A DNA stretch of 64,000 nt from assembly GCF_009765705.1 (NCBI RefSeq), contig NZ_LMUX01000016.1, positions 370,837 through 434,836 on the forward strand. Direction: 5' to 3'. The position numbers were made by a program, and so were the translations under genes. This document shows positions 45,721 to 54,095 of this stretch, piece after piece. The notes below the pieces were generated by a model. It did not search any database. It saw nothing but the letters and a program-made list of their open reading frames with translations, and was not told the DNA's origin. Each line of letters opens with the position of its first letter. The stretch's first letter is position 1. The stretch is from Burkholderia sp. L27(2015). Lineage in GTDB: Bacteria > Pseudomonadota > Gammaproteobacteria > Burkholderiales > Burkholderiaceae.

Positions 45721-46079
45721 GGCGACGGATAGGTTTCGGACGTGGTTAAGGTACGTGAAATTCGGGTACGTGAAGCTCGGGTACGTGAAAATCGGTTCGC
45801 GGAAATCGGCGCTCGGGTCGATTCCGATGATACCTACAAAAAGCGATGTATTAGAAATTGTAGGAATTGCAGGGTCGCAAGAGCCACTTTTTCGACGGAC
45901 GAGGCTTGTGTACGCGATGTTGGACACCGTGTCTGCAATAAAGTGCGGTGATCACGGCACGGCTGAAGATCTAACGCGCGGGCCTTTATATGAGCGCTGG
46001 GTGAACTTATAAGGCACGATTCGTTCCAAATTTGCGGTTGCATAGATATATCACTCAGCTTCACCCACAGGAGAATTGA
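45721..46079. other. 359-bp gap between two divergent sigma-54 activator genes
   Basis: It contains the triple 15-bp repeat at 45751-45795 and the ribosome-binding site of the gene at 46080. No acceptable -24/-12 sequence is seen for either activator. A GG-N11-GC sequence near 45922 has the wrong spacing. Confidence 0.5.
45751..45795. repeat. 15-bp tandem repeat (3 copies) upstream of an activator gene
   Basis: GTACGTGAARNTCGG occurs three times exactly in tandem (45751-45765, 45766-45780, 45781-45795). Each copy contains ACGTGAA, similar to the left half of the putative enhancer element ACGTG(G/C)AAA. Confidence 0.85.
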
Positions 46080-47516
46080 ATGGCGCATATCCTGATAGTC
46101 GATGACGATGAGAATACCCGCTCTGCGCTGGTAGAAATCGTGTCGTCGCAAGGATTTACGACATCGGTAGCGGGCGACCTGCGTGAAGCGTGCATTCAGA
46201 TCGGTTGGCAAATGCCGGACGTGGTGCTGGCCGACCTGAAGCTGCCCGACGGCAGCGGTATGGATTTGTTCAAGGAGCTCGAAAACTCGGGAGAGGTCGA
46301 ATTCATTGTCATGACGGGGCACGCGAGCGTGGAGAGTGCCGTGGATGCTTTGCGCCTGGGCGCGTCCGATTACCTCGTCAAACCGGTTAATATGCAGCGC
46401 CTGAAGGCGATTCTCGATCGCGTGCCGCGTACCGGCGATCTCAAGGCGGAAATCGGTTCCTTGCGTGGCGAATTGCGGCGCTTCGGGCGCTTCGGCAAGA
46501 TGCTCGGTGGTTCGCCGGCGATGCAACAGCTCTACGACCAGATCGGCAAAGTGGCGCCGACCGAAGCAACCGTGTTACTGATAGGCGAAAGCGGCACCGG
46601 CAAGGAGCTCGCCGCGCAGACGCTGCACGACTTGAGCTTGCGGCGCAAGCGGGTGTTTCTGCCGGTGAATTGTGGCGCGATTTCGCCCAATTTGATCGAG
46701 AGTGAAATGTTTGGCCATGAGCGCGGCAGTTTCACCGGTGCCGATCGGCAGCATAAGGGTTTTTTCGAACGCGCCCACGGTGGTACCTTGTTTCTCGACG
46801 AAATCACCGAAATGCCGATCGAATTGCAAGTCAAGTTGCTGCGTGTACTGGAGACCGGCTTGTTCATGCGGGTGGGCACCAACCGTGAGATCGAAACCGA
46901 CGTGCGCGTGATTGCGGCGACCAACCGCAATCCCGAAGAGGCGGTCGAGCAAGGGCGCATGCGGGCCGATTTGTATCACCGCCTCAATGTGTTTCCGCTT
47001 GAACTTCCGCCGCTGCGCCAGCGTGGCAACGATGTCGAACTGATCGCGCTAAGCCTGCTCGAACAACTCAATAGCGCGCACCAGACCAGCAAGAGCTTTC
47101 CCCCCGAAGTGCTGCAAGCGATGCAGGCTCACGACTGGCCCGGCAATGTGCGCGAGCTCAAGAACTATGTGCAGCGCGCCTATATTCTCGGTGGCGAGCG
47201 CAGTATCGATGCGTTGGCGGTCAGCTTGCACACCCCGAGCGCCAAGCCATCCGCCGGAGCGACAGTGTCGTTGCCGGTGGGGGTCAGTCTTGCGCAAGCC
47301 GATCGGCAACTTATTGTCGCCACATTGCAGCAATGCGGTGGTGTGAAGAAGCACGCGGCTGAAGTCCTCGGCATCAGCCTGAAGACACTCTATAACCGGC
47401 TTGAAGAATATAGCGCCCAGGGCCTGTTGCCGCCCGAGGCGGGGGAGGTCGCGCCTGGGCGCGGCGGGTCTGCGGACCCGGCGAATACGCGGCGCGAACT
47501 CGCCGATGCAGATTGA
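46080..47516 (+). CDS. NtrC-family sigma-54-dependent response regulator
   Basis: A 478-residue protein with three domains: receiver (residues 1-120, acidic Asp8-Asp10, phospho-Asp52 in VVLADLKLPDGSG, Lys in DYLVKPV), AAA+ activator (Walker A GESGTGKE near residue 168, GSFTGA loop, Walker [27 protein letters not shown]) and C-terminal Fis-type HTH ([20 protein letters not shown]). Phosphorylation should drive its oligomerisation and open the sigma-54 promoter complex. The ATG at 46080 has AGGAG seven bases upstream. It is divergent from the receiver-less activator and is 500 bp ahead of a PAS histidine kinase, the likely partner. Confidence 0.93.
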   Translation: MAHILIVDDDENTRSALVEIVSSQGFTTSVAGDLREACIQIGWQMPDVVLADLKLPDGSGMDLFKELENSGEVEFIVMTGHASVESAVDALRLGASDYLVKPVNMQRLKAILDRVPRTGDLKAEIGSLRGELRRFGRFGKMLGGSPAMQQLYDQIGKVAPTEATVLLIGESGTGKELAAQTLHDLSLRRKRVFLPVNCGAISPNLIESEMFGHERGSFTGADRQHKGFFERAHGGTLFLDEITEMPIELQVKLLRVLETGLFMRVGTNREIETDVRVIAATNRNPEEAVEQGRMRADLYHRLNVFPLELPPLRQRGNDVELIALSLLEQLNSAHQTSKSFPPEVLQAMQAHDWPGNVRELKNYVQRAYILGGERSIDALAVSLHTPSAKPSAGATVSLPVGVSLAQADRQLIVATLQQCGGVKKHAAEVLGISLKTLYNRLEEYSAQGLLPPEAGEVAPGRGGSADPANTRRELADAD

Positions 47517-47678
47517 TTATGAATGCCCTGTGGCGCTGGCAGTTCAGGAGCGCGATTTGCTGCGATTGCCGTATTACCGGCTGGTTTTCTGCAAAATCGC
47601 TTCCGCCCGCGCTTTCACTCGTGCATTCACCCGCGCATTCACACAATGTGACTCGGCGCAGCAAGCAAGGACCCGATA

Positions 47679-47972
47679 ATGATTGATCCAAGCGCGACAG
47701 TTACGGAAGGCGGAGGCCGCCGCTCAAGCTATTTAATGGCCTGTTCGTTGGCGCTGCACGCGCCGCCCGAGCAAGAGCCTGAGCCTCCACCACCTGAGTA
47801 TGAGCCGGAGCCTGCGCCAGACCCGATCGGCGACCCTCCGATGCCGCAACCGCATCAGCCGGAGCCGGTTGAGTTGCCTCCCGCGTCGCCGCCCGAACAG
47901 CAGCCCCAAATGCATGCGATAGTGCAACGCGCCAAGTGGTTTACTGCACGACCGATCTTATCGGCTGCGTGA
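47679..47972 (+). CDS. Proline/glutamate-rich hypothetical protein (97 aa)
   Basis: The frame has a Pro/Glu/Asp-rich core (PEQEPEPPPPEYEPEPAP, DPPMPQPHQPEPVELPP) with a short polar N terminus and a C-terminal QRAKWFTARPILSA. It has no clear ribosome-binding site and no domain. Similar Pro/Glu-rich short proteins are annotated in related genomes, but it could be a non-coding frame in repetitive DNA. An in-frame ATG at 47736 is an alternative start. It lies between the activator and the histidine kinase on the same strand. The region 47517-47678 holds a weak sigma-54-like AGGAGC-GCGAT-TTGC. Confidence 0.5.
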   Translation: MIDPSATVTEGGGRRSSYLMACSLALHAPPEQEPEPPPPEYEPEPAPDPIGDPPMPQPHQPEPVELPPASPPEQQPQMHAIVQRAKWFTARPILSAA

Positions 47973-48015
47973 GCTTTTTTGACTGAAGGCCAAGTTTTAT
48001 TCTGGAGAGTGCTCG

Positions 48016-49197
48016 ATGACGGCCCCCGTAGTTGGCCCGGTAAATAGCGCGGTTGTTACGGCCGAGTTGCGCAGTGCCGCCGCCCGCCATCATCCTCATC
48101 TAGTGTGGATCGCCACGCCGGACGGTTGTTGGGTAGACCTTAACGAACATTGGACTGTGCTCACCGGCCGAAGCATTGCGCAGTCGCTCGGCATCGGTTG
48201 GCTGGAGTGTTTGGCGGGCAACGGGCGCGCGCAGGCCGAGCAGCAATGGCGTGCCGCACTCGCTAAGCGTGCCGCCGCGAAATTCGATGTTTCCATAGTG
48301 CGGGCCGATGGCCAGGAGCAACAGATGGTGTTCACGAGCGACCCGGTTGTCTCGACACAAGGCGAGCTAAGCGGTTATGTCGGCTGTCTCGAAGCCAAAT
48401 CCGAACTCGAGGCGGCGTTACGCGATTCACAGGCGGCATGCCAGCGCGCCGAGGCGGCCTTGCAGGTGCGCGATCAATTCTTGGCGGTGATCTCACACGA
48501 ACTGCGCTCGCCGCTGAGCGGCATCCAAAGTTGGGCTTACGTGTTGGAGCGCACGCTTGATGCGAACGCGGCGCCGACCATGCAGCGCGCGTTGACGGGC
48601 ATCAAGACAGGGGTGCAACAGCAAGTTAAATTGATCGATAATTTGATGGATGCAGCGCAAGTGATGTCGGGCCGAGTGACCCTGCAGTCCGAGCCTCTGG
48701 ACCCGCAGTCGCTGTTTGACGAAGTACTCGCACGGCTGCAATCGCAGCTCGATGAAAAACGCATCGACATGCGTCGCGAGATCGAGCCCGCCGGCAAGAT
48801 CTGGGGCGATCGGGTTCGAACCCTGCAAGTGATCGAGAATTTGTTAGCCAACGCGATCCGGTTCTCAGAGCCGGGTGGCACGATCATCGCAACGGTGCGA
48901 CTGTCGGGCGAAGAAATTCGTATCGGTGTGACTGATTTCGGCAAGGGCATCGCGCCGCATCGTTTGCCGTTGCTGCAGGATCCCGACCAGCAAAGCGTCG
49001 CGCCGACGTCTGCTGACGCGAGCGCGCGCGGCATGTCGAAGCCAACGCGGCCGTGGCAACCGGCCGGTATCGGGCTCAAGCTGGCCTTGACCCGGCGCTT
49101 GCTTGAATTGCTCGGGGGGCGCATGACGCTCACGAGCGAGGGCGAAGGCAAGGGTGCTGAATTTGCGTTGTACTTTCCGGTGTTGCGCACGCAATAG
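48016..49197 (+). CDS. PAS-domain sensor histidine kinase
   Basis: A 393-residue protein without membrane segments. Residues 20-130 form a PAS domain (HPHLVWIATPDGCWVDLNEH, GIGWLECL). Residues 130-160 are a helical linker. The HisKA box SHELRSPLSGIQSW has the phospho-acceptor His near residue 161. The HATPase_c domain shows an N box (ENLLANAIRFS), a G1 box (VTDFGKGIAP) and a G2 box (GIGLKLALTRRLLELLGG). It is cytoplasmic and probably senses an intracellular or redox signal. It is the only kinase near the NtrC-type regulator at 46080, 500 bp away, which makes it a likely partner, although the gap and the Pro-rich frame between leave this open. GGAGAG precedes the ATG. Confidence 0.9.
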   Translation: MTAPVVGPVNSAVVTAELRSAAARHHPHLVWIATPDGCWVDLNEHWTVLTGRSIAQSLGIGWLECLAGNGRAQAEQQWRAALAKRAAAKFDVSIVRADGQEQQMVFTSDPVVSTQGELSGYVGCLEAKSELEAALRDSQAACQRAEAALQVRDQFLAVISHELRSPLSGIQSWAYVLERTLDANAAPTMQRALTGIKTGVQQQVKLIDNLMDAAQVMSGRVTLQSEPLDPQSLFDEVLARLQSQLDEKRIDMRREIEPAGKIWGDRVRTLQVIENLLANAIRFSEPGGTIIATVRLSGEEIRIGVTDFGKGIAPHRLPLLQDPDQQSVAPTSADASARGMSKPTRPWQPAGIGLKLALTRRLLELLGGRMTLTSEGEGKGAEFALYFPVLRTQ

Positions 49198-49230
49198 GCG
49201 CGCATGCGCCGCAGTCGTGTCGGCCGAAGG

Positions 49231-49261
49231 GGGCGGTTCATGTTCGCATGGACCGCCCTTT
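49231..49261 (+). terminator. Terminator after the histidine kinase gene
   Basis: A 12-bp stem GGGCGGTTCATG/CATGGACCGCCC with one G-T pair and a TTCG loop is followed by a short TTTGT run. The T-run is weak, but the stem with a TTCG tetraloop is strong. Confidence 0.65.
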
Positions 49262-49354
49262 GTCATTGCGGGGGGCTCAGGCGGGCTAGCGTGGGTTCCC
49301 GGGTAGAGGCGCCTCTGGGGTGGGCTCCGGATTGGTCCCGGCTAGGCTACGGGT

Positions 49355-49370
49355 AGGCCCGGTAATTGCT
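49355..49370 (+). promoter_or_regulatory. Putative sigma-54 promoter of the dodecin gene
   Basis: AGGCCC-GGTAA-TTGCT has exact GG-N10-GC spacing and a perfect TTGC. It lies 38 bp before the ATG at 49408. GGTAATTGC is shared with the promoter at 50214. An AGAGGCGCCTCT palindrome lies about 50 bp upstream. Confidence 0.65.
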
Positions 49371-49407
49371 GCTTTATCAGGACTCTTCACTCGTCAGGAG
49401 TCTTTCC

Positions 49408-49614
49408 ATGAGCGTGCATGTTTATCGAAAAGTAGAAATAACCGGCTCGTCGCCCGACTCTTCGGACGACGCCGTGCGCCGCGCACTGGAAGCGGCCAGC
49501 GGCGACATCGGCCCCATCGAATGGTTTGAAGTGACAGAGACACGTGGCCACGTCAATGAAGGAAAAATCTCTCATTGGCAGGTCACGATCAAAGCGGGGT
49601 CTCGCTTCGTTTGA
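49408..49614 (+). CDS. Dodecin
   Basis: A 68-residue protein that matches the dodecin family: MSVHVYRKVEITGSS, then DDAVRRALEAAS, WFEVTETRGHV and KISHWQVTIKAGSRF. The conserved tryptophan of the flavin-stacking site (IEWFEV) is present. Dodecins form hollow 12-mers that store flavins or CoA and protect against flavin-driven redox damage. The ATG at 49408 has AGGAG seven bases upstream, so the longer in-frame start at 49366 is not used. It is followed by another small gene and lies behind a sigma-54-type promoter. Confidence 0.95.
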   Translation: MSVHVYRKVEITGSSPDSSDDAVRRALEAASGDIGPIEWFEVTETRGHVNEGKISHWQVTIKAGSRFV

Positions 49615-49713
49615 TGTCTCGCAAGTCCACGCGTTTGCGTTTGGTGCGTCGCCTTGGTTATCGCTACACGCGTATTACGCGACGCCCGTCCATTGCCTCA
49701 TTCATCACCTTAG

Positions 49714-49983
<270 letters not shown>

Positions 49984-49991
49984 GAGAGAAG

Positions 49992-50075
49992 GCGTGAAGT
50001 AGATCGCGCGAAGCAGGGGGCGTGGAGTAGATCGCGTGAAGTAGAGCACGTGGAGTAGAGCGCGTGAAAGAGGCG
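49992..50075. repeat. 14-bp imperfect tandem repeat (6 copies)
   Basis: Units of GCGTGRAGTAGAKC (GCGTGAAGTAGATC, GCGCGAAGCAGGGG, GCGTGGAGTAGATC, GCGTGAAGTAGAGC, ACGTGGAGTAGAGC and GCGTGAAAGAGGCG) follow one another exactly every 14 bp. They lie between the 85-aa gene stop and the BON gene, upstream of the promoter at 50214. Confidence 0.9.
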
Positions 50076-50100
50076 GTGCCGCAGGCGGCAGATTTACATC

Positions 50101-50121
50101 GAACGTGCAAATTTTACCGGG
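50101..50121 (+). promoter_or_regulatory. Putative enhancer element upstream of the BON gene
   Basis: GAACGTGCAAATTTTACCGG (ACGTG-N6-TTACCGG) lies about 93-113 bp upstream of the -24 element at 50214, a typical distance for a sigma-54 activator site. Confidence 0.5.
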
Positions 50122-50213
50122 TCGCGTCGCGTGGCCCGCGTCGTGCGGCGGCGCGGTGCTCTAACGTTGCCTACCGCCCCACATGGACGCCGCAGCGGCT
50201 ATTCGTACAGACA

Positions 50214-50229
50214 AGGCACGGTAATTGCG
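50214..50229 (+). promoter_or_regulatory. Putative sigma-54 promoter of the BON-domain gene
   Basis: AGGCAC-GGTAA-TTGCG is a perfect GGCAC-N5-TTGC. The start codon is at 50288. This is one of the best matches in the window. Confidence 0.75.
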
Positions 50230-50287
50230 TAGCTAGAAGGGTGGCGCAGAAATTCTGCCGCATTCTTATCAACTCTGGAGGCAATCA

Positions 50288-50680
50288 ATGCAAAAGCTCA
50301 CCATTAAAGCTCTAATCGCTACCACCGCATCGATGCTCGCTTTGAGCGCCGTTGCCCAAAACACCCATACCGACAGCACATCGTCGGAAATCGGCGCTTC
50401 GAGCGCGACCACCACCACGACCACGACGTCGAGCGCGAACAAACGTTCGCCCACGCGTTACATGGACGACAAGACGATCAGCACCAAGGTCAACGCCAAA
50501 TACCTGGTCGACGAAGATTTGAAGTCGCGTCACCTCAAAGTGCGTACCTACAAGGGCGTCGTGCATCTGACCGGCTACGCAGCGTCGCAGGACCAGGCTG
50601 ATCATGCGGTTGCCATCGCCAAGGATATCGACGGCGTGAAGGCCGTCAAATCCTCGATCCAGGTCAAAGCCGACAACTGA
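50288..50680 (+). CDS. Exported BON-domain protein
   Basis: A 130-residue protein with a Sec signal peptide (KLTIKALIATTASMLALSAV, cleavage after AVA). A Ser/Thr-rich linker (TTTTTTTSS) precedes a single BON domain (DDKTISTKVNAKYLVDEDL, HLKVRTYKGVVHLTGYAAS, ADHAVAIAKDIDGVKAVKSS in order). BON proteins such as OsmY and DolP act in the periplasm under osmotic or envelope stress and bind phospholipids. GGAGG precedes the ATG. The sigma-54-type promoter and its upstream element suggest activator control. It is convergent with the MscS-type channel gene, 45 bp away. Confidence 0.92.
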   Translation: MQKLTIKALIATTASMLALSAVAQNTHTDSTSSEIGASSATTTTTTTSSANKRSPTRYMDDKTISTKVNAKYLVDEDLKSRHLKVRTYKGVVHLTGYAASQDQADHAVAIAKDIDGVKAVKSSIQVKADN

Positions 50681-50725
50681 TCCTACCCATTCCTCTCCCC
50701 GTCGTAAGATCGTTAGGATGCCGGG

Positions 50726-53419
50726 TTATTTGGGTGGTTTGTTATCACCCGATTTCGCGCTCTGCGCACTCGGCTCCTGACTGCTATCTGTCGTGAGCTT
50801 GTGTACGCTCGACAGATAGGGTGGCGTGGGGGGGCTAGTGGTTGGGTTCCCGGTTGAGTTACGAGCCGCTGCGATTTCACCCGCAGCGGTTGTCTCGTCT
50901 ACAGACGCCTGCGCTGATACCTGCGCAGGCGTTTCTTCAATGAACCTGCGCTGAGTATCTGCCACGCGTATGCCCAATTCGCGGAAGCGCTTGAGCATAC
51001 GGCGGTTGAATTCGCGCTGCACGCCCCAGCGTCCCGAATCGCGAGCGCGTATCTGCCCGGACAGCGAGATCATTGCGCCGTCGACCACGTCTACACCCCA
51101 GTATTCGAAGTCGTTCAGGATCGCATCGGCGAACGCTGGATCTTGGCGCATCTCCGAACCGATTTCCTTGAGCACCGTGACCACGCGATCCAGATCCTCG
51201 TCGTACGCGACACTGACCTTGACCGCGGCATTGCCGACACCGCGATTCGTATTGTTCACGGTTGTCACCGAACTGAACGGCACCGTATAGAGCGAGCCGT
51301 CGCCGCCGCGCAAGCGTACCGTGCGTATCGACAAGTACTCGACGGTGCCTGACACGCCGGCCACCGTCACCCAGTCACCCACCTGCATCGCGTTTTCCAT
51401 CAGCAGGAAAATGCCGGTGATGAAATCCTGCACCAGCTTTTGCGAACCGAATCCGAGCGCGACGCCGATAATGCTGGCGCTGGCCAGCAGCGGTGCGGTA
51501 TTGACACCGAGCTGGTTGAGCGCAGTCATGCCGATGATCATGGCGATAACGATAAACAAAATCGAGCGCAGCATAGGCAGTAGCGTGCGCAGGCGCGCGG
51601 CGCGTAGACGGTCTTCCGAATCGCTCCATCGCTCGAGCCGTCGTTCGATGACGGCGTTGGTGCTTTCCCAGATGAACAGGGCGACCACGCACGAGACGCC
51701 GACCGTGATGCACGCGGATAACAAGTTCTTACCGATCGAGCCGGATAGAATCCATGCCCACGCGTCGATGCCCAGCACTTCGAGAATCGTCACGGTAGCC
51801 ACTAGCAAGATCAGCGTCGAGACCGCGCGGCGCAGCAGCGGGTAATAGCGCAGCGCCCGCCGGCTCGCCGGCGGCAGGCTTTCGGGTTCGTCCGTATGGA
51901 ACACGCGCGCCAGGGCGCCCAGCATGACGATGGCGAGAACGCGCGCCACGGCCAGCACCGCGATCGATTGTCCGAACAGGTCGAACACCCGAGACAGGCC
52001 GTTCTTGACATCGAGCGCCCAGACAAACCACAGCGCCACGATCAGCGAAATAGCGGCAATCGCCCAGATGTCGCTCAGCCAGGTGCCGAGCATGGCCAAC
52101 GACGGACGGTGCGCCGTGACGCTGCGGATCCTTCTGGCGACCGGGCGCCGATAGCGCAGCACCATGGCCACAAGCAGCACGTGGCCGACCAGGACGGCGA
52201 AGCGCGAGAGCGCATCGTGCAGGTCGTCGCTGAAGCCGACAGTGGTCGCGACGTCGGCCAACGCGTTGCCCAGCACCGCCACACCGACGATCCAGCGCAT
52301 CCATATCTGTAGACGATACGCGACGGTATCGGACAGGTTGAGCAGCCGCAGGGCCGGGGCGCGCGGCGCGATAAACAGCCGCACAATGATCATTACGGTG
52401 CGCACCACCAGGTAGGCATTGACCAAGGTGTCGAGCACGTCCTGGGTGGCGCTCGTGCTATCGACCCATAGCGAGGCCAACGAGGTGGCGATCAGGAAAA
52501 AAGCGATCGGCGGCAGTAGCGTCAGGACGAAGTGCACGAGCACATAGGGCAATTGTTGCAGCAAACGCCAGTGGGTTGCGGCCGAGACGGCGCCGCGCAC
52601 TTGTTTGGCGCTGGTCTGAGCCGTCGACGATGCGCTTGCGGCCTGCTGCGCTGCTTTCGCTGCCTGTGCTGCCTGTGCTGCTTGTGCTGCTTGTGCAGTT
52701 TGAGGTGTCGAGGCGGTGGGCTGCGTAGCGTACGTGTCGGACGCATCGATGTCGGCGGCGTCTTCTTCCGATAGGTCGTCGGGTACGGCGTCGATGCCGG
52801 CCTCCGATCGGGCGGCCGCATCGCGGGCCGCATCCGCGGCATTCTCGGCCGGAATGCGCGCAACCTTTCTAGCATTGTTTTGCCGCACCGCGGCTTCGGC
52901 CCGTAGCGCACGTTGCGCGAGCAATTCGCGAGGATGCAGCAACGCCCATGCGATCAACCATTCGCCGGCGAGTGCGACCGCCAAGATGCCGGCCGTCATC
53001 CAAGCCAGCTTGAAGAGTTCCGCGCGCCGTTCTTCGGTGCGGGTGATCTCCTGTACGTCGGTGCCGAACGAGGAAAACCCGTGCCACAGTTCAGCGGCAT
53101 TGCGCAATTGCACGATCGCGGCACGGCCCCAGCGGCTGGACTGATGTACCAGTTGCGCGATCAGCCCGTTGGACACCAGCGCATGAGTTGGGGCCGCGGC
53201 GCTCGCCGCGCTGGCGGGTGCGGCCGTGGCCGCAGCGCTGGAGTGGGTGGCCGCGAGGACGGCGGCCAGCGGCGTGGTTTGGGCGACCACATGGATCGCT
53301 GCCGCAGGCGCATGCGCGGTGGCCACCGGGTCGGCCGAGCTGGTCTGGCACCAAAGGATCAATAGCAGCGGCAGCAAAGCCCATCTGCAAATCTGGGGAA
53401 ATCGGTAAGTTTTACGCAT
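50726..53419 (-). CDS. MscS-family mechanosensitive channel with large N-terminal domain
   Basis: An 897-residue membrane protein. The N terminus has a signal peptide or first helix (CRWALLPLLLILWCQTSSA), an Ala/Ser/Val-rich segment, then several helices. An Ala/Gln linker (AQAAQAAQAAQAAKAAQQAA) lies near residue 245. About eight to ten helices follow. The MscS core is at the C-terminal half: GVALGFGSQKLVQDFITGIF, EYLSIRTVRLRGGDGSLYTV and TVNNTNRG, the pore-lining and beta-domain motifs. Such large YbiO/YbdG/YnaI-type channels release solutes during osmotic downshock. A Ser/Thr/Pro-rich tail follows. It is adjacent to the BON gene, consistent with osmotic-stress function, but no strong sigma-54-like sequence is seen. 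Confidence 0.88.
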   Translation of the reverse strand: MRKTYRFPQICRWALLPLLLILWCQTSSADPVATAHAPAAAIHVVAQTTPLAAVLAATHSSAAATAAPASAASAAAPTHALVSNGLIAQLVHQSSRWGRAAIVQLRNAAELWHGFSSFGTDVQEITRTEERRAELFKLAWMTAGILAVALAGEWLIAWALLHPRELLAQRALRAEAAVRQNNARKVARIPAENAADAARDAAARSEAGIDAVPDDLSEEDAADIDASDTYATQPTASTPQTAQAAQAAQAAQAAKAAQQAASASSTAQTSAKQVRGAVSAATHWRLLQQLPYVLVHFVLTLLPPIAFFLIATSLASLWVDSTSATQDVLDTLVNAYLVVRTVMIIVRLFIAPRAPALRLLNLSDTVAYRLQIWMRWIVGVAVLGNALADVATTVGFSDDLHDALSRFAVLVGHVLLVAMVLRYRRPVARRIRSVTAHRPSLAMLGTWLSDIWAIAAISLIVALWFVWALDVKNGLSRVFDLFGQSIAVLAVARVLAIVMLGALARVFHTDEPESLPPASRRALRYYPLLRRAVSTLILLVATVTILEVLGIDAWAWILSGSIGKNLLSACITVGVSCVVALFIWESTNAVIERRLERWSDSEDRLRAARLRTLLPMLRSILFIVIAMIIGMTALNQLGVNTAPLLASASIIGVALGFGSQKLVQDFITGIFLLMENAMQVGDWVTVAGVSGTVEYLSIRTVRLRGGDGSLYTVPFSSVTTVNNTNRGVGNAAVKVSVAYDEDLDRVVTVLKEIGSEMRQDPAFADAILNDFEYWGVDVVDGAMISLSGQIRARDSGRWGVQREFNRRMLKRFRELGIRVADTQRRFIEETPAQVSAQASVDETTAAGEIAAARNSTGNPTTSPPTPPYLSSVHKLTTDSSQEPSAQSAKSGDNKPPK

Positions 53420-53784
53420 GAAGTTCGGTAAATGTTAAATGAAGCCACCTGAGCAACCCGCCTGAGCAAGCCGCGTGCGGTTACGCATCTGACACCTCAC
53501 GCCGAGAAGGTTCCCGCCCGGACGATTTTACCGCCCACGACGCGGATAAGGACTTCAAAGGGATAGATAAGCCGCGGGAGCAAAAAGGGCACGCTTATTG
53601 CTCAGTACTGGTGGGGCGCATGAATTCAATCGGTGCGCTTGAATACGAACCAGCCAACAGCCCGGCGCGGCGTCGCGTGCTTGATGCGATGACGCCAGTG
53701 CGCCGTACAGGCGAACGCCAGACTAACCCGGATGCAGCGCAACTGGGTCACTACCTGGGTCAATACTTTACGAGGAGCACGACT
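53420..53784. other. Intergenic region upstream of the DUF3309 gene
   Basis: It contains the sigma-54-like promoter at 53587-53602 and an ATTTTACCG at 53525-53533, about 55 bp before it, that recalls the right half of the element at 50101. A minus-strand CCGCAC-GCGGC-TTGC near 53473 is a one-mismatch sigma-54 match for the channel gene. No other gene is seen. Confidence 0.5.
53587..53602 (+). promoter_or_regulatory. Putative sigma-54 promoter of the DUF3309 gene
   Basis: GGGCAC-GCTTA-TTGCT is a perfect GGCAC-N5-TTGC. The next start codon with a good ribosome-binding site is 180 bp downstream, so a long leader is implied. Confidence 0.65.
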
Positions 53785-53940
53785 ATGTTGGGAACCATCC
53801 TACTAATTATTCTGATCTTGATGCTTGTCGGTGCATTCCCGAGCTGGGGGCACAGCCGCTCATGGGGGTACTACCCCAGCGGCGGTATCGGCATCGTCCT
53901 GCTCATCGTCATTATCCTGCTGGTGAGCGGTCGCATCTGA
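53785..53940 (+). CDS. DUF3309 family small membrane protein
   Basis: The 51-residue frame from ATG 53785 (GAGGAG seven bases upstream) encodes GTILLIILILMLVGAFPSWG and, after a short Ser/Gly/Tyr loop, GGIGIVLLIVIILLVSGRI. This is the two-helix hairpin of DUF3309, a family of short hydrophobic peptides common in proteobacteria. A start at 53611 in the same frame would add unrelated sequence and lacks a ribosome-binding site. A strong terminator follows at 54018-54063. The function is unknown, and induction under stress is suggested only by the promoter type. Confidence 0.85.
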   Translation: MLGTILLIILILMLVGAFPSWGHSRSWGYYPSGGIGIVLLIVIILLVSGRI

Positions 53941-54017
53941 ACGCGGACTAGCTTCGAGCCGCTCGAGCCCAGCTTCGAGGAGAAGGGCGGCGCGCGGCGC
54001 GCAACGGCACATGGAAG

Positions 54018-54063
54018 CCGCGCTATGGGTGAATGCCACTGTTCACCCGCAGCGCGGTTTTTT
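54018..54063 (+). terminator. Rho-independent terminator after the DUF3309 gene
   Basis: A long stem CCGCGCT-A-TGGGTGAA / TTCACCCG-C-AGCGCGG is followed by TTTTTT. Confidence 0.93.
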
Positions 54064-54095
54064 CATGAATAAAGCGGGAGGTCGGCGGGGCCGGG

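Noticed and set aside
45919-45937. TTGGACACCGTGTCTGCAA as a sigma-54 promoter of the NtrC-type gene
   Set aside because: The GG and GC are eleven, not ten, bases apart, which sigma-54 does not tolerate well.
47546-47561. AGGAGC-GCGAT-TTGCT before the Pro-rich gene
   Set aside because: It has the GG-N10-GC spacing but lacks the CAC of the -24 element, and the gene behind it is doubtful. I did not list it as a promoter.
52532-52774. Cys/Leu-rich frame opposite the Ala/Gln repeat of the MscS-type gene
   Set aside because: It is the antisense reading of an Ala/Gln repeat in a conserved gene, without a ribosome-binding site.
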